NCBI RefSeq assembly: GCF_013388255.1
Contig: NZ_CP058215.1
Span: 806,001-870,000 of the forward strand
Origin: Methanolobus zinderi
GTDB lineage: Archaea; Halobacteriota; Methanosarcinia; Methanosarcinales; Methanosarcinaceae
DNA length: 64,000 nt
Direction: 5' to 3'
This document shows, one piece after another, positions 18,137-25,771 of the stretch; positions within the stretch are counted from its first letter, which is position 1; each line of letters opens with the position of its first letter. The position numbers and the translations under genes were made by a program. The notes beneath the pieces are model-generated. The model had not been told where the DNA came from and made no database searches. It worked only from the letters and a program-made list of their open reading frames with translations.

Positions 18137-19291
18137 ATGTCATTTCTAGCATCCAATTCACGAACCAATTCTAAACTTGAATTAAGACCAAAACAATGTA
18201 TTGATGCTGTTCTGAAACCACTTATAGATAATATCGATATCAAGATAAACGGTCAACTTAGCTCTAAAGATCTATTTAACACTGCCATATGTATGGCAGT
18301 GGATAAAAGTTCAGTTCATTCTGCGTCAAAACACTATCAAGAGATTCCATGTGAAACATCTTTAAGGTATCATCTCAGGAAACTAAGTCTTGATGAACTT
18401 ATCCAGGTAAATCAGAGCATTCTTCTTCAAGGTTCTGTCAGTACTCTAAAACCAGAGAAAAAGTATGAGTTTGCTATCGATTTTACAAGTGATCCATATT
18501 ATGGAAAAGTTGATTCATCCAATGAAGACTACGTGATACGTAGTCAGGCCAAGAAATCCACTAACTCTTTTTATTCATATGTATCACTGTCTATCATAAA
18601 CAAGAACGAGAGATATACTCTTGCAGTTATTCCTGTTGAAAGGAATAAAACAAAGGTTGACTACCTCACTTATTTCATAGATCTTATCGATGAACTGGAT
18701 TTCAATATCAAGGTGCTTTGTCTGGATCGAGAGTTCTATTCAGTTGATGTGTTTGAGTTCTTACAGAACAAAGATATCCCTCACATTACACCAGTAATAA
18801 GAAGGGGAAAAGAAATCAAGCAACTGCTTAAAGGGAGAAAAGCAAGGTCTGCTGAATATGTAATGAAGAATGCTCAAAAGAAAGAAGTTCATCTGGATAT
18901 TGTAATTGATGTGAAGTATCTGAAAGGTAAAAGAGGCAAATATGGGTGTGAAAACCTTGCTTTTGTTGTTTATGGAATTAAATGGTCTCAAAGGAAGGTT
19001 AGTAACGTCTACAGAAGACGGTTTGCTATCGAGTCATCATATAGGATGAGAAATATCGTTAAACCAAGAACATCAACAAAAGATGTAACTTTCAGATACT
19101 TCTTTACACTAATATCGTTCCTGCTGAGAAATGCATGGCTATGTCTCCAGAAAAAACATTTCACAATAGTAAAAACAGGTCCTCTAACCATTGATGAGGA
19201 CAAGTTCAGGTTTGCAAGATTTATTCTGTTTGTTGAAGAGTGGCTTAGGAGAAAGTTAAGAATTCAGTTAGTAATACAGTGTTTAAGGTAA
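18137..19291 (+). CDS. DDE transposase of the left arm
   Basis: About 384 residues from ATG 18137; an in-frame ATG at 18116 overlaps the TATA-like element and hairpin. The catalytic acids are visible: first Asp in FAIDFTSDPYYGK, second in VLCLDREFYSVDV, and Glu in YRRRFAIESSYRMR, the Y-R-E signature of the IS4 superfamily that also fits ISH3. All are intact, so the enzyme looks functional. It differs from the right-arm transposase at about ten positions, for example DELIQV against EELVQA. Confidence 0.9.
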   Translation: MSFLASNSRTNSKLELRPKQCIDAVLKPLIDNIDIKINGQLSSKDLFNTAICMAVDKSSVHSASKHYQEIPCETSLRYHLRKLSLDELIQVNQSILLQGSVSTLKPEKKYEFAIDFTSDPYYGKVDSSNEDYVIRSQAKKSTNSFYSYVSLSIINKNERYTLAVIPVERNKTKVDYLTYFIDLIDELDFNIKVLCLDREFYSVDVFEFLQNKDIPHITPVIRRGKEIKQLLKGRKARSAEYVMKNAQKKEVHLDIVIDVKYLKGKRGKYGCENLAFVVYGIKWSQRKVSNVYRRRFAIESSYRMRNIVKPRTSTKDVTFRYFFTLISFLLRNAWLCLQKKHFTIVKTGPLTIDEDKFRFARFILFVEEWLRRKLRIQLVIQCLR

Positions 19292-19416
19292 TTCAATAGT
19301 GGCAGGAACAAGATGGAGGTAAAATTAGAGAACTACTGAATGAACAAATTAAAAGTGTGATTTGTTGAGTTAAAGACTATAGTTACGCTGCCAATTATTA
19401 CCCATTTCGTTACAAA

Positions 19417-19422
19417 TTTATA
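19417..19422 (+). promoter_or_regulatory. probable TATA box of the pst operon
   Basis: TTTATA within ACAAATTTATACG, about 72 bases before pstS. TTACAAAT here and ATTTGTTGTAA some 40 bases on form an imperfect inverted repeat that could be an operator. The promoter lies inside the transposon, so the cargo carries its own control. Confidence 0.4.
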
Positions 19423-19493
19423 CGTCCCGGTTTATTCGTAGCCTGATTTGTTGTAAACGGCCAACAAAAAGTTAAACAATTCGAGGTGAATTA

Positions 19494-20498
19494 ATGAATA
19501 GAAAAATTCTCATAACTGTTATACTTACGGTTTTCATTGTAGCATTGTTATCCGGATGCGTTGACAGGTCTGAATCCGAAACCCAGATTACATCTTCGAG
19601 CGATACACAGACACCAGCAGCGGAAGAACCTGAAGGTACAATACGTATCTCAGGTGCTTTTGCTCTGTATCCTATGATGCTCAAATGGGGAGAGGAATAC
19701 CAAAAACTGCATCCGAAAGTGAAGTTTGACATCAGCGCCGGAGGAGCGGGCAAAGGTATGGCTGATACTCTGGGAGGGCTTGTGGATATCGGCATGGTCT
19801 CAAGAGAAATTACACCTGAAGAAGAGGAAAAAGGTGCATACTGGATAGCAATAACAAAAGATGCCGTTGTGCCAACAGTCAATAGTAATAATCCTGCAGT
19901 TACACAACTTAAGGAAAATGGACTAAAAAGAGATGTGTTTGAGCAAATATACATCAATGGTACCATAAAAACATGGGGACAGGCGACAGGGGATACGGGC
20001 AACAATGACAAGATCAACGTATACACTCGCTCGGATGCCGCAGGTGCACCTGCAACATGGGCAAAATACTTGGGCAACTATAAGCAGGAAGACCTTAAGG
20101 GTGTTGGTGTGAATGGTGATCCGGGACTTGCCGAAGCTGTTAGGCAGGACAAATTGGGAATCGGTTATAACAACATTAACTTTGCATATGATCCAAACAC
20201 ACGAAAACCTGTAGAAGGTATCGAGATAATACCTCTTGATCTGAATGGGAACGGCAAGATCGATACTGATGAGGACTTCTACGGAACACTGGATGAGCTA
20301 GTAGAAGCTATCGGGAATGACCAGTTTCCTTCACCGCCTGCAAGAGATCTGAACCTCGTAACAAAAGGCAAACCAACCGGTATTGTGGATGATTTCATCA
20401 AATGGACACTCACTGACGGACAGAAGTTCATTTCTGAATCAGGGTACATCGTTCTTCCACAGGATCAGATAAACGAGGGAATAGAAAAAGTCGATTAA
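19494..20498 (+). CDS. pstS: phosphate ABC transporter, substrate-binding lipoprotein PstS
   Basis: 334 residues. An N-terminal signal with a lipobox (LLSGC, Cys near residue 22) points to a membrane-anchored lipoprotein outside the cell. Phosphate-binding elements follow: GTIRISGAFALYPMMLKWGEEY, SAGGAGKGMADTLGG, and TRSDAAGAPATWAKYLG, read in pieces. It is the PstS-type periplasmic-binding fold that captures phosphate. GAGGTGA lies just before the ATG. It is the first gene of pstSCAB. The interior Asp-rich LDLNGNGKIDTDEDF looks like a calcium-binding loop (dockerin/EF-hand-like), unusual in this family. Confidence 0.93.
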   Translation: MNRKILITVILTVFIVALLSGCVDRSESETQITSSSDTQTPAAEEPEGTIRISGAFALYPMMLKWGEEYQKLHPKVKFDISAGGAGKGMADTLGGLVDIGMVSREITPEEEEKGAYWIAITKDAVVPTVNSNNPAVTQLKENGLKRDVFEQIYINGTIKTWGQATGDTGNNDKINVYTRSDAAGAPATWAKYLGNYKQEDLKGVGVNGDPGLAEAVRQDKLGIGYNNINFAYDPNTRKPVEGIEIIPLDLNGNGKIDTDEDFYGTLDELVEAIGNDQFPSPPARDLNLVTKGKPTGIVDDFIKWTLTDGQKFISESGYIVLPQDQINEGIEKVD

Positions 20499-20553
20499 CC
20501 GGCATGAACAAACAAGAAAAACCCACTGGATGTAAGAAAGAGCAGAAATTACT

Positions 20554-21447
20554 ATGAACATCAGAAGACTCAAGGACAGTATTTCAAGCAGGATGATGCT
20601 CGCAATGACAGCATTTGCCTGCCTGCTGTTCTTTTTCATGCTTACTAGCCTTTATTACAGAGCAAGTCCCATATTATCGACAGTACCTATCTACGATCTC
20701 CTGTTCTCAAAAGAATGGAGCCCTTATTCAGGAAAGTTTGGTTTCTTTCCGTTTATCCTGGGGACACTGTGGGTTACAGTACTTGCTCTTGCAATTGCAG
20801 TACCTGTAAGCCTGTTAAGCTCAATATACCTTTCAGAATATGCAGATAAAGGTCTGAGGACTGCTGTCAATCCTCTGATTGATCTGCTTGCAGGAATCCC
20901 TTCGGTTGTATACGGTCTCTGGGGTGTGCTCGCAGTAGTACCTTTCATTAAAAATACCCTTGCTCCTGCCCTTGACGTGGAAACCGTAGGAGGGTACAGT
21001 GTCCTTGCAGGAGGAATTGTGCTTTCGATTATGGTATTCCCAATAATTATTTCGGTTACAAATGAAGTTATAAGAAGCGTTCCCCAGGATTTGAGAGAAG
21101 TTTCCCTATCCGTCGGTGCTACAAAGTGGCAGACCATCAAATATGTAGTTCTGAGGAAGGCAAAACCCGGGATATTTGCGGCAATAGTTCTTGGTTTTTC
21201 AAGAGCGTTTGGTGAGACAATGGCTGTGCTTATGGTTGTAGGAAACGTATCCAGAGTACCTTCATCAATTTTTGATCCGGCTTATCCCCTTCCCGCTCTT
21301 ATCGCAAATACTTTCGGTGAAATGATGTCTGTCCCTCTCTACGATTCAGCGATACTGCTTGCGGCATTGATGCTTTTTATCGTTGTATTGGTATTCAATA
21401 TCTTTGCAAGGATGGTACTTATTAAAATAGAAAAGGGTGTTATTTAG
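20554..21447 (+). CDS. pstC: phosphate ABC transporter permease PstC
   Basis: 297 residues with six membrane helices. The ABC permease coupling loop is SVGATKWQTIKYVVLRKAKPG, close to the EAA motif, with SRAFGETMAVLMV after it. PGSVV-type IPSVVYGLWG is also family-typical. It forms the membrane channel together with PstA. It lies 55 bases after pstS and abuts pstA without a gap. Confidence 0.93.
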   Translation: MNIRRLKDSISSRMMLAMTAFACLLFFFMLTSLYYRASPILSTVPIYDLLFSKEWSPYSGKFGFFPFILGTLWVTVLALAIAVPVSLLSSIYLSEYADKGLRTAVNPLIDLLAGIPSVVYGLWGVLAVVPFIKNTLAPALDVETVGGYSVLAGGIVLSIMVFPIIISVTNEVIRSVPQDLREVSLSVGATKWQTIKYVVLRKAKPGIFAAIVLGFSRAFGETMAVLMVVGNVSRVPSSIFDPAYPLPALIANTFGEMMSVPLYDSAILLAALMLFIVVLVFNIFARMVLIKIEKGVI

Positions 21448-22299
21448 ATGGAGATTCGAAGGATTGAGGAATTGATTTTTCGTGTATTGATGATACTGTC
21501 TCTTGCAATAGTAGTGAGCAGCCTCCTTACAGTGATCGGGATAATACTCTGGAAAGGCTTACCTGCTCTGAGCCTTGATATGCTCACAAAGACAGCAGAA
21601 GGCGGTTATTACTTAGGAAAAGGAGGAGGTATCCTGAATGCCATCATAGGTTCGCTGTATCTTGCATCGGCTAGTACTATACTGGCGTTTTTCCTGAGCA
21701 TCGGGATTGCTTTCTATCTCCAGAAAGAATATTCTGGAGGAACAAAACTATCAAACCTGACACGCCTCTCACTTGATATTCTTTGGGGCACCCCTTCCAT
21801 TGTGTACGGGGCATTTGGGTTCACAATTTTGATGCTTTTTCACATGAGAGCATCCCTGCTTGGGGGAATAATAGTTCTCACACTTCTGGAACTCCCTATC
21901 ATGACGAGATCAATGGAAGAGGTCATAAAAACAGTTCCCTATGAACTTAAAGAAGCATCATTTTCCCTTGGAGCAACAAGACTTGAGACCGTACAGAGAG
22001 TTGTTGCAAAACAGGCTCTTCCCGGTCTTATGACCGGAGTGTTGATAGCTTTTGGAAGAGGAATAGGGGATGCCGCATCCGTACTTTTCACAGCAGGATA
22101 TACTGATCGCATTCCCACTTCTCTTTTTGATGCCACAGCATCTCTCCCACTTGCTATATTTTTCCAGCTAGGGACGCCCCTGCCGCAGATTCAGCAGAAA
22201 GCATATGCATCGGCTATAATTCTCTTGATAATAATTTTAGTCATCAACATAACTGCAAGGATTCTTTCAAGAAAATATGCGAGATACATCATAAAATAG
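21448..22299 (+). CDS. pstA: phosphate ABC transporter permease PstA
   Basis: 283 residues, six helices. The coupling loop reads SLGATRLETVQRVVAKQALPG, followed by GRGIGDAASVLFTAG. GTPSIVYGAFG matches the same element in PstC. The ATG follows the pstC stop directly and the stop abuts the pstB leader, so the two permease genes are translated in tight coupling. Confidence 0.93.
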   Translation: MEIRRIEELIFRVLMILSLAIVVSSLLTVIGIILWKGLPALSLDMLTKTAEGGYYLGKGGGILNAIIGSLYLASASTILAFFLSIGIAFYLQKEYSGGTKLSNLTRLSLDILWGTPSIVYGAFGFTILMLFHMRASLLGGIIVLTLLELPIMTRSMEEVIKTVPYELKEASFSLGATRLETVQRVVAKQALPGLMTGVLIAFGRGIGDAASVLFTAGYTDRIPTSLFDATASLPLAIFFQLGTPLPQIQQKAYASAIILLIIILVINITARILSRKYARYIIK

Positions 22300-22308
22300 G
22301 TGTATGAA

Positions 22309-23103
22309 ATGTCCGAAACCCATATTAAAATCGATAATGTAAAAGTATTTTACAGCAAAAAACATGCGTTAAAGAATATATCCGTGGAAATACCGAAAAA
22401 TCAGATCACTGCTATAATAGGCCCTTCTGGCTGCGGTAAATCCACGTTGCTCAAGTGCATGAACAGACTCATTGACCTTACAGATGAGGTTACCTATTCA
22501 GGGAAGATCCTGATAGACGACGAAGACATCTTTGACAGGAAAACAGATGTTGTAAACATCAGGAAGAAAATGGGATTACTTGCTCAGAAGCCCACCCCGC
22601 TTCCAATGTCTATTTACGAGAACATCGCATACGGTCCAAAAATTCATGGCATGAAAAAGAAACGTGATCTTGATATTGTTGTTGAGAAATATCTCAAGCT
22701 TGCCGGTTTGTGGGAAGAAGTCAAAGACAGACTAAAATCTCCGGCATCGCAGTTATCAATAGGTCAGCAACAGAGACTATGCCTTGCAAGAGGACTTGCA
22801 GTTGAACCGGAGATCATTCTCTGCGACGAGCCTACATCCGCCCTTGACCCCGTATCATCACAGTATATCGAGCAGCAGCTTCTGAAATTGAAGAATGACT
22901 ATACCATTGTAATAGTCACGCACAATATCCACCAGGCAATGAGGCTTGCCGACTATGTAATTCATCTTTATCTCGGAGAAATAATCGAGCATGGTCAGGC
23001 TGATGAAGTATTAGAAAATCCAAAGGATGAGAGGACCCAGGCTTATATTAACGGAACTTTCCTTACGGAAACAAAAATCGACAGAGTTCGAACATGTACT
23101 TGA
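22309..23103 (+). CDS. pstB: phosphate ABC transporter ATPase PstB, with an aberrant C-terminal tail
   Basis: 264 residues from ATG 22309, with TAGGTG 6 bases upstream; GTG 22300 is also in frame. It has Walker A GPSGCGKST, the Q-loop LLAQKPTPLP, signature QLSIGQQQRLCLARGL, Walker B IILCDEPTSALDP and the H-loop VTHN. PstB normally ends at or just after YINGTFG. Here YINGTF is followed by LTETKIDRVRTCT and a stop, suggesting that the natural end was replaced by foreign sequence. The catalytic core is complete. No phoU follows. Confidence 0.93.
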   Translation: MSETHIKIDNVKVFYSKKHALKNISVEIPKNQITAIIGPSGCGKSTLLKCMNRLIDLTDEVTYSGKILIDDEDIFDRKTDVVNIRKKMGLLAQKPTPLPMSIYENIAYGPKIHGMKKKRDLDIVVEKYLKLAGLWEEVKDRLKSPASQLSIGQQQRLCLARGLAVEPEIILCDEPTSALDPVSSQYIEQQLLKLKNDYTIVIVTHNIHQAMRLADYVIHLYLGEIIEHGQADEVLENPKDERTQAYINGTFLTETKIDRVRTCT

Positions 23104-23148
23104 GGACGGAGACAGTATCATGGTCATTATAGGGTTCTGTGGCGGATG
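23059..23148 (+). pseudogene. possible remnant of a TrkA-C-type domain fused out of frame behind pstB
   Basis: In the +1 frame relative to pstB the sequence reads STEFEHVLEDGDSIMVIIGF before a stop at 23146-23148. The pattern VLEDGDSIMVIIG resembles the last strand of TrkA-C domains. It overlaps the odd tail of pstB, so a deletion joining pstB to the end of another gene is a fair explanation. Short length keeps confidence low. Confidence 0.35.
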
Positions 23149-23160
23149 AACAGTCCGCCC
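23141..23160 (+). terminator. hairpin after the pst operon
   Basis: GGCGGA and TCCGCC form a 6-bp stem with a 7-nt loop, 38 bases past the pstB stop. A T-rich stretch follows only 35 bases later, so this is a weak terminator or a processing hairpin. Confidence 0.4.
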
Positions 23161-23254
23161 AAAAAAGAGTTGGCGAATAATTTTCTACGTATCCTTTTTT
23201 TTGACAGCAGGCAGGAGATTTTAAGTTTACTCAATAAATTAAAAAAAAACAAGT

Positions 23255-23994
23255 GGTATTGGTAACCATATATAGTTATATACTATGACAACGTATGTTT
23301 AATCATGGATTGTCCAAAGTGCAATAGTTTCAGTAACAAAAAGAATGGTATAATCAATGGACGTCAACGTTATAAATGTCATGATTGTGGATATAATTAT
23401 ACAGTCGAACTTAAATCAACTGCTTTTCCCCGATCGGTCAAAAGACAAGCCTTGCAGCTATATCTTGAAGGATTGGGATTTCGTTCAATCGGACGTTATT
23501 TAGGAGTTAGTCATGTTTCTGTCCAAAAATGGATAAAGAAATTTGGACAGGAGTTAGAGGATCTAAAAAGCGAAAACGAGATAGGTGTTGTTGACTTAGA
23601 TGAAATGCATACTTACATCAACCAAAAAAAAATTACTGCTGGATCTGGATTGCTGTTGATAGAACTGGGAAAAGATTCATCAACTGCTCTTTTGGGAACA
23701 GAGGAACCAAAACTGGAAAAGAGCTCTGGAGAAAACTAGAGAAAAAGCAGATCGGAGAAGTAATGACCGATAGCTGGAGAGCATATTCAGAATTCCTTCC
23801 TGAGAACATTCATACAACCTCAAAGGCAGAAACATATACAGTAGAAGGATATAACAGTATATTCAGACACTTTCTGGCAAGACTGAGGAGAAAAACAAAG
23901 TGTTATACCAAAAGTCTTGAAATGCTAAAATACTCTGTTCTTCTGTTAATGAAGTATAGGAATAAAGAATTAGCTATGGTTGATTAACAATACC
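23255..23994 (+). mobile_element. IS1-like insertion element, damaged
   Basis: The two ends share GGTATTG, inverted (CAATACC at the right), followed by a looser match GTAACCAT against TTAATCAACCAT. The 740-bp interval holds one IS1-type transposase in two frames. I see no matching 8-9 bp direct repeat at the flanks, so either the ends are not exact or the flanks have changed. Confidence 0.55.
23305..23987 (+). pseudogene. IS1-family transposase with a -1 shift at an A9 run
   Basis: The first frame (from 23305) has an N-terminal zinc finger CPKCNSF/CHDCGY, a helix-turn-helix (GFRSIGRYLGVSHVSVQKWI) and the first catalytic Asp in VVDLDEMHTYI. It leaves frame at a run of nine A (23623-23631 region). 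The next frame reads NYCWIWIAVDRTGKRF, then MTDSWRAYSEF with the second Asp, and ends VEGYNSIFRHFLARLRRKTKCY with the Glu. A run of ten A would join both. IS1 elements use -1 frameshifting on A-rich sites, so this could be programmed or a one-base loss. Confidence 0.75.
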
Positions 23995-24173
23995 TTTTTG
24001 GATTCGTTAAGACACTACAATGCCAGTATATTTTAGCTTACAACCTGAGATACGGTTGCAAAATAATTTAGTTAAGTTGAAACTATATGCCATTTAGTTT
24101 TTTATATGCACTCCGTAAATACAGGAATTTTAGAGAAATATATTTATATATTATATGTTTTAAGAAGCACTGA

Positions 24174-24493
24174 TTAGAGAAAAAATGCATTGAGATTGAA
24201 ACATTTGTCGTAAAACCGATTATAATTCTTTGCATAAATTGTGCACTCCGGAAAATTTTTTAACTCTTGATTCAATGTAAGGATTGATTTTCCAGAATCT
24301 ATTATAATATTTTTATTATTTCCGTAGTTGAGAACAGTTATAATATCCATTTCTTCTGGAATATCCTGATTAATTTTTGTTTCTGATGAATGGAAATACT
24401 TTATTTCATCATACTCCATTGTGCGGGTTATACTTCTATGGCGAATAAAGAATCTATCATTTGTTTTTACAGCTTTTGACGTTTTTAGAATGT
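24174..24493 (-). pseudogene. truncated ORF of unknown function, 5' end cut by the right-arm IS
   Basis: The first ATG is at 24419 and gives 81 residues. Upstream of it, in the same frame, the sequence continues as sensible protein (KTNDRFFIRHRSITRTMEY) right up to the IS end at 24494. The gene therefore seems to have lost its 5' part when the IS came in. I recognise no family. The coding part is AT-rich with many Asn, Lys and Ile. About 175 bases of AT-rich spacer separate it from the IS1-like element. Confidence 0.5.
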
Positions 24494-25771
24494 CAGTACT
24501 TCGCTAATTTTGAATAGGCCACCGAATTATACTTCCCGATAGCTTTATATGCGGCGGGAACGCCGCCATATGTCATTTCTAGCATCCAATTCACGAACCA
24601 ATTCTAAACTTGAATTAAGACCAAAACAATGTATTGATGCTGTTCTGAAACCACTTATAGATAATATCGATATCAAGATAAACGGTCAACTTAGCTCTAA
24701 AGATCTATTTAACACTGCCATATGTATGGCAGTGGATAAAAGTTCAGTTCATTCTGCGTCAAAACACTATCAAGAGATTCCCTGCGAGACATCTTTACGG
24801 TACCATCTCAGGAAACTAAGTCTTGAAGAGCTTGTTCAGGCAAATCAAAGCATTCTTCTTCAAAGTTCTGTCAGTACTCTAAAACCAGAGAAAAAGTATG
24901 AGTTTGCTATCGATTTTACAAATGATCCATATTATGGAAAAGTTGATTCATCCAATGAAGACTACGTGATACGTAGTCAGGCCAAGAAATCCACTAACTC
25001 TTTTTATTCATATGTATCACTCTCTATCATAAACAAGAACGAGAGATATACTCTTGCAGTTATTCCTGTTGAAAGGAATAAAACAAAGGTTGATTACCTC
25101 ACTTATTTCATAGATCTTATCGATGAACTGGATTTCAATATCAAGGTGCTTTGTCTGGATCGAGAGTTCTATTCAGTTGATGTGTTTGAGTTCTTACAGA
25201 ACAAAGATATCCCTCACATTACACCAGTCGTAAGAAGAGGAAAAGCAATCAAGCAACTGCTTAAAGGGAGAAAAGCAAGGTCTGCTGAATATGTAATGAA
25301 GAATGCTCAAAAGAAAGAAGTTCATCTGGATATTGTAATTGATGTCAAGTATCTGAAAGGTAAAAGAGGCAAATATGGGTGTGAAAACCTTGCTTTTGTT
25401 GTTTATGGAATTAAATGGTCTCAAAGGAAGGTTAGTAACGTCTACAGAAGACGGTTTGCTATCGAGTCATCATATAGGATGAGAAATATCGTTAAACCAA
25501 GAACATCAACAAAAGATGTAACTTTCAGATACTTCTTTACACTAATATCGTTCCTGCTGAGAAATGCATGGCTCTGTCTCCAGAAAAAACATTTCACAAT
25601 AGTAAAACCGGGTCCAATAACCATTGATGAGGATAAGTTTAGATTTGCCAGGTTTATTCTGTTTGTTGAAGAATGGCTTAGGAGAAAGTTAAGAATCCAG
25701 TTAGTAGTGCAATGTTTAAGGTAATTCAATAGTAGAAGGAACAAGATGAAGGTAAAATTAGAGAACTACTG
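24494..25771 (+). mobile_element. insertion sequence, right arm (ISH3/IS4-like)
   Basis: Length 1,278 bp, the same as the left arm and in the same orientation. The left end starts CAGTACTTCGC and the right end finishes with TACTG before AACTT. The first 290 bases are identical to the left arm, whereas about a dozen substitutions fall in 85 bases (near 24,781-24,870) and others cluster near the 3' end. The uneven spread suggests recombination among variants. Confidence 0.88.
24570..25724 (+). CDS. DDE transposase of the right arm
   Basis: About 384 residues from ATG 24570, with the same hairpin (24551-24566) just before it. The catalytic pattern is intact: FAIDFTNDPYYGK, VLCLDREFYSVDV and YRRRFAIESSYRMR. 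It can presumably act on both arms, since the terminal repeats are the same. Differences from the left copy include VVRRGKAIK for VIRRGKEIK and PGPITIDE for TGPLTIDE. Confidence 0.9.
   Translation: MSFLASNSRTNSKLELRPKQCIDAVLKPLIDNIDIKINGQLSSKDLFNTAICMAVDKSSVHSASKHYQEIPCETSLRYHLRKLSLEELVQANQSILLQSSVSTLKPEKKYEFAIDFTNDPYYGKVDSSNEDYVIRSQAKKSTNSFYSYVSLSIINKNERYTLAVIPVERNKTKVDYLTYFIDLIDELDFNIKVLCLDREFYSVDVFEFLQNKDIPHITPVVRRGKAIKQLLKGRKARSAEYVMKNAQKKEVHLDIVIDVKYLKGKRGKYGCENLAFVVYGIKWSQRKVSNVYRRRFAIESSYRMRNIVKPRTSTKDVTFRYFFTLISFLLRNAWLCLQKKHFTIVKPGPITIDEDKFRFARFILFVEEWLRRKLRIQLVVQCLR

Larger units (their letters stand above)
18061..19338 (+). mobile_element. insertion sequence, left arm (ISH3/IS4-like)
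   Basis: Length is 1,278 bp. The ends match as inverted repeats: CAGTAcTTCgCTAATTTT at the left against CAGTAgTTCtCTAATTTT at the right (18 positions, two mismatches). One intact transposase gene fills it. The copy at 24494-25771 has the same length and near-identical sequence. Family by the DDE pattern and 5-bp duplication; the exact family name needs a database comparison. Confidence 0.88.
18061..25771. mobile_element. composite transposon with pstSCAB cargo
   Basis: Two 1,278-bp insertion sequences in direct orientation form the arms. Between them lie pstS, pstC, pstA, pstB, a damaged IS1-like element and a truncated ORF. The outer ends are flanked by AACTT on both sides; the inner junctions (AATGA after the left arm, AATGT before the right arm) are not paired with the outer ones. 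The whole unit sits inside a multi-PAS kinase gene, and excision of it plus one repeat restores the kinase frame. This implies movement as one 7.7-kb unit. Confidence 0.85.

Noticed and set aside
18061-19338. Independent insertion of the left IS copy alone into the kinase
   Set aside because: Its two immediate flanks (AACTT and AATGA) do not match, whereas the outer flanks of the two copies together match exactly.
23255-23994. Complete, active IS1-like element with target duplication
   Set aside because: No 8-9 bp flanking direct repeat is visible and the transposase needs a frame shift, so it is listed as damaged.
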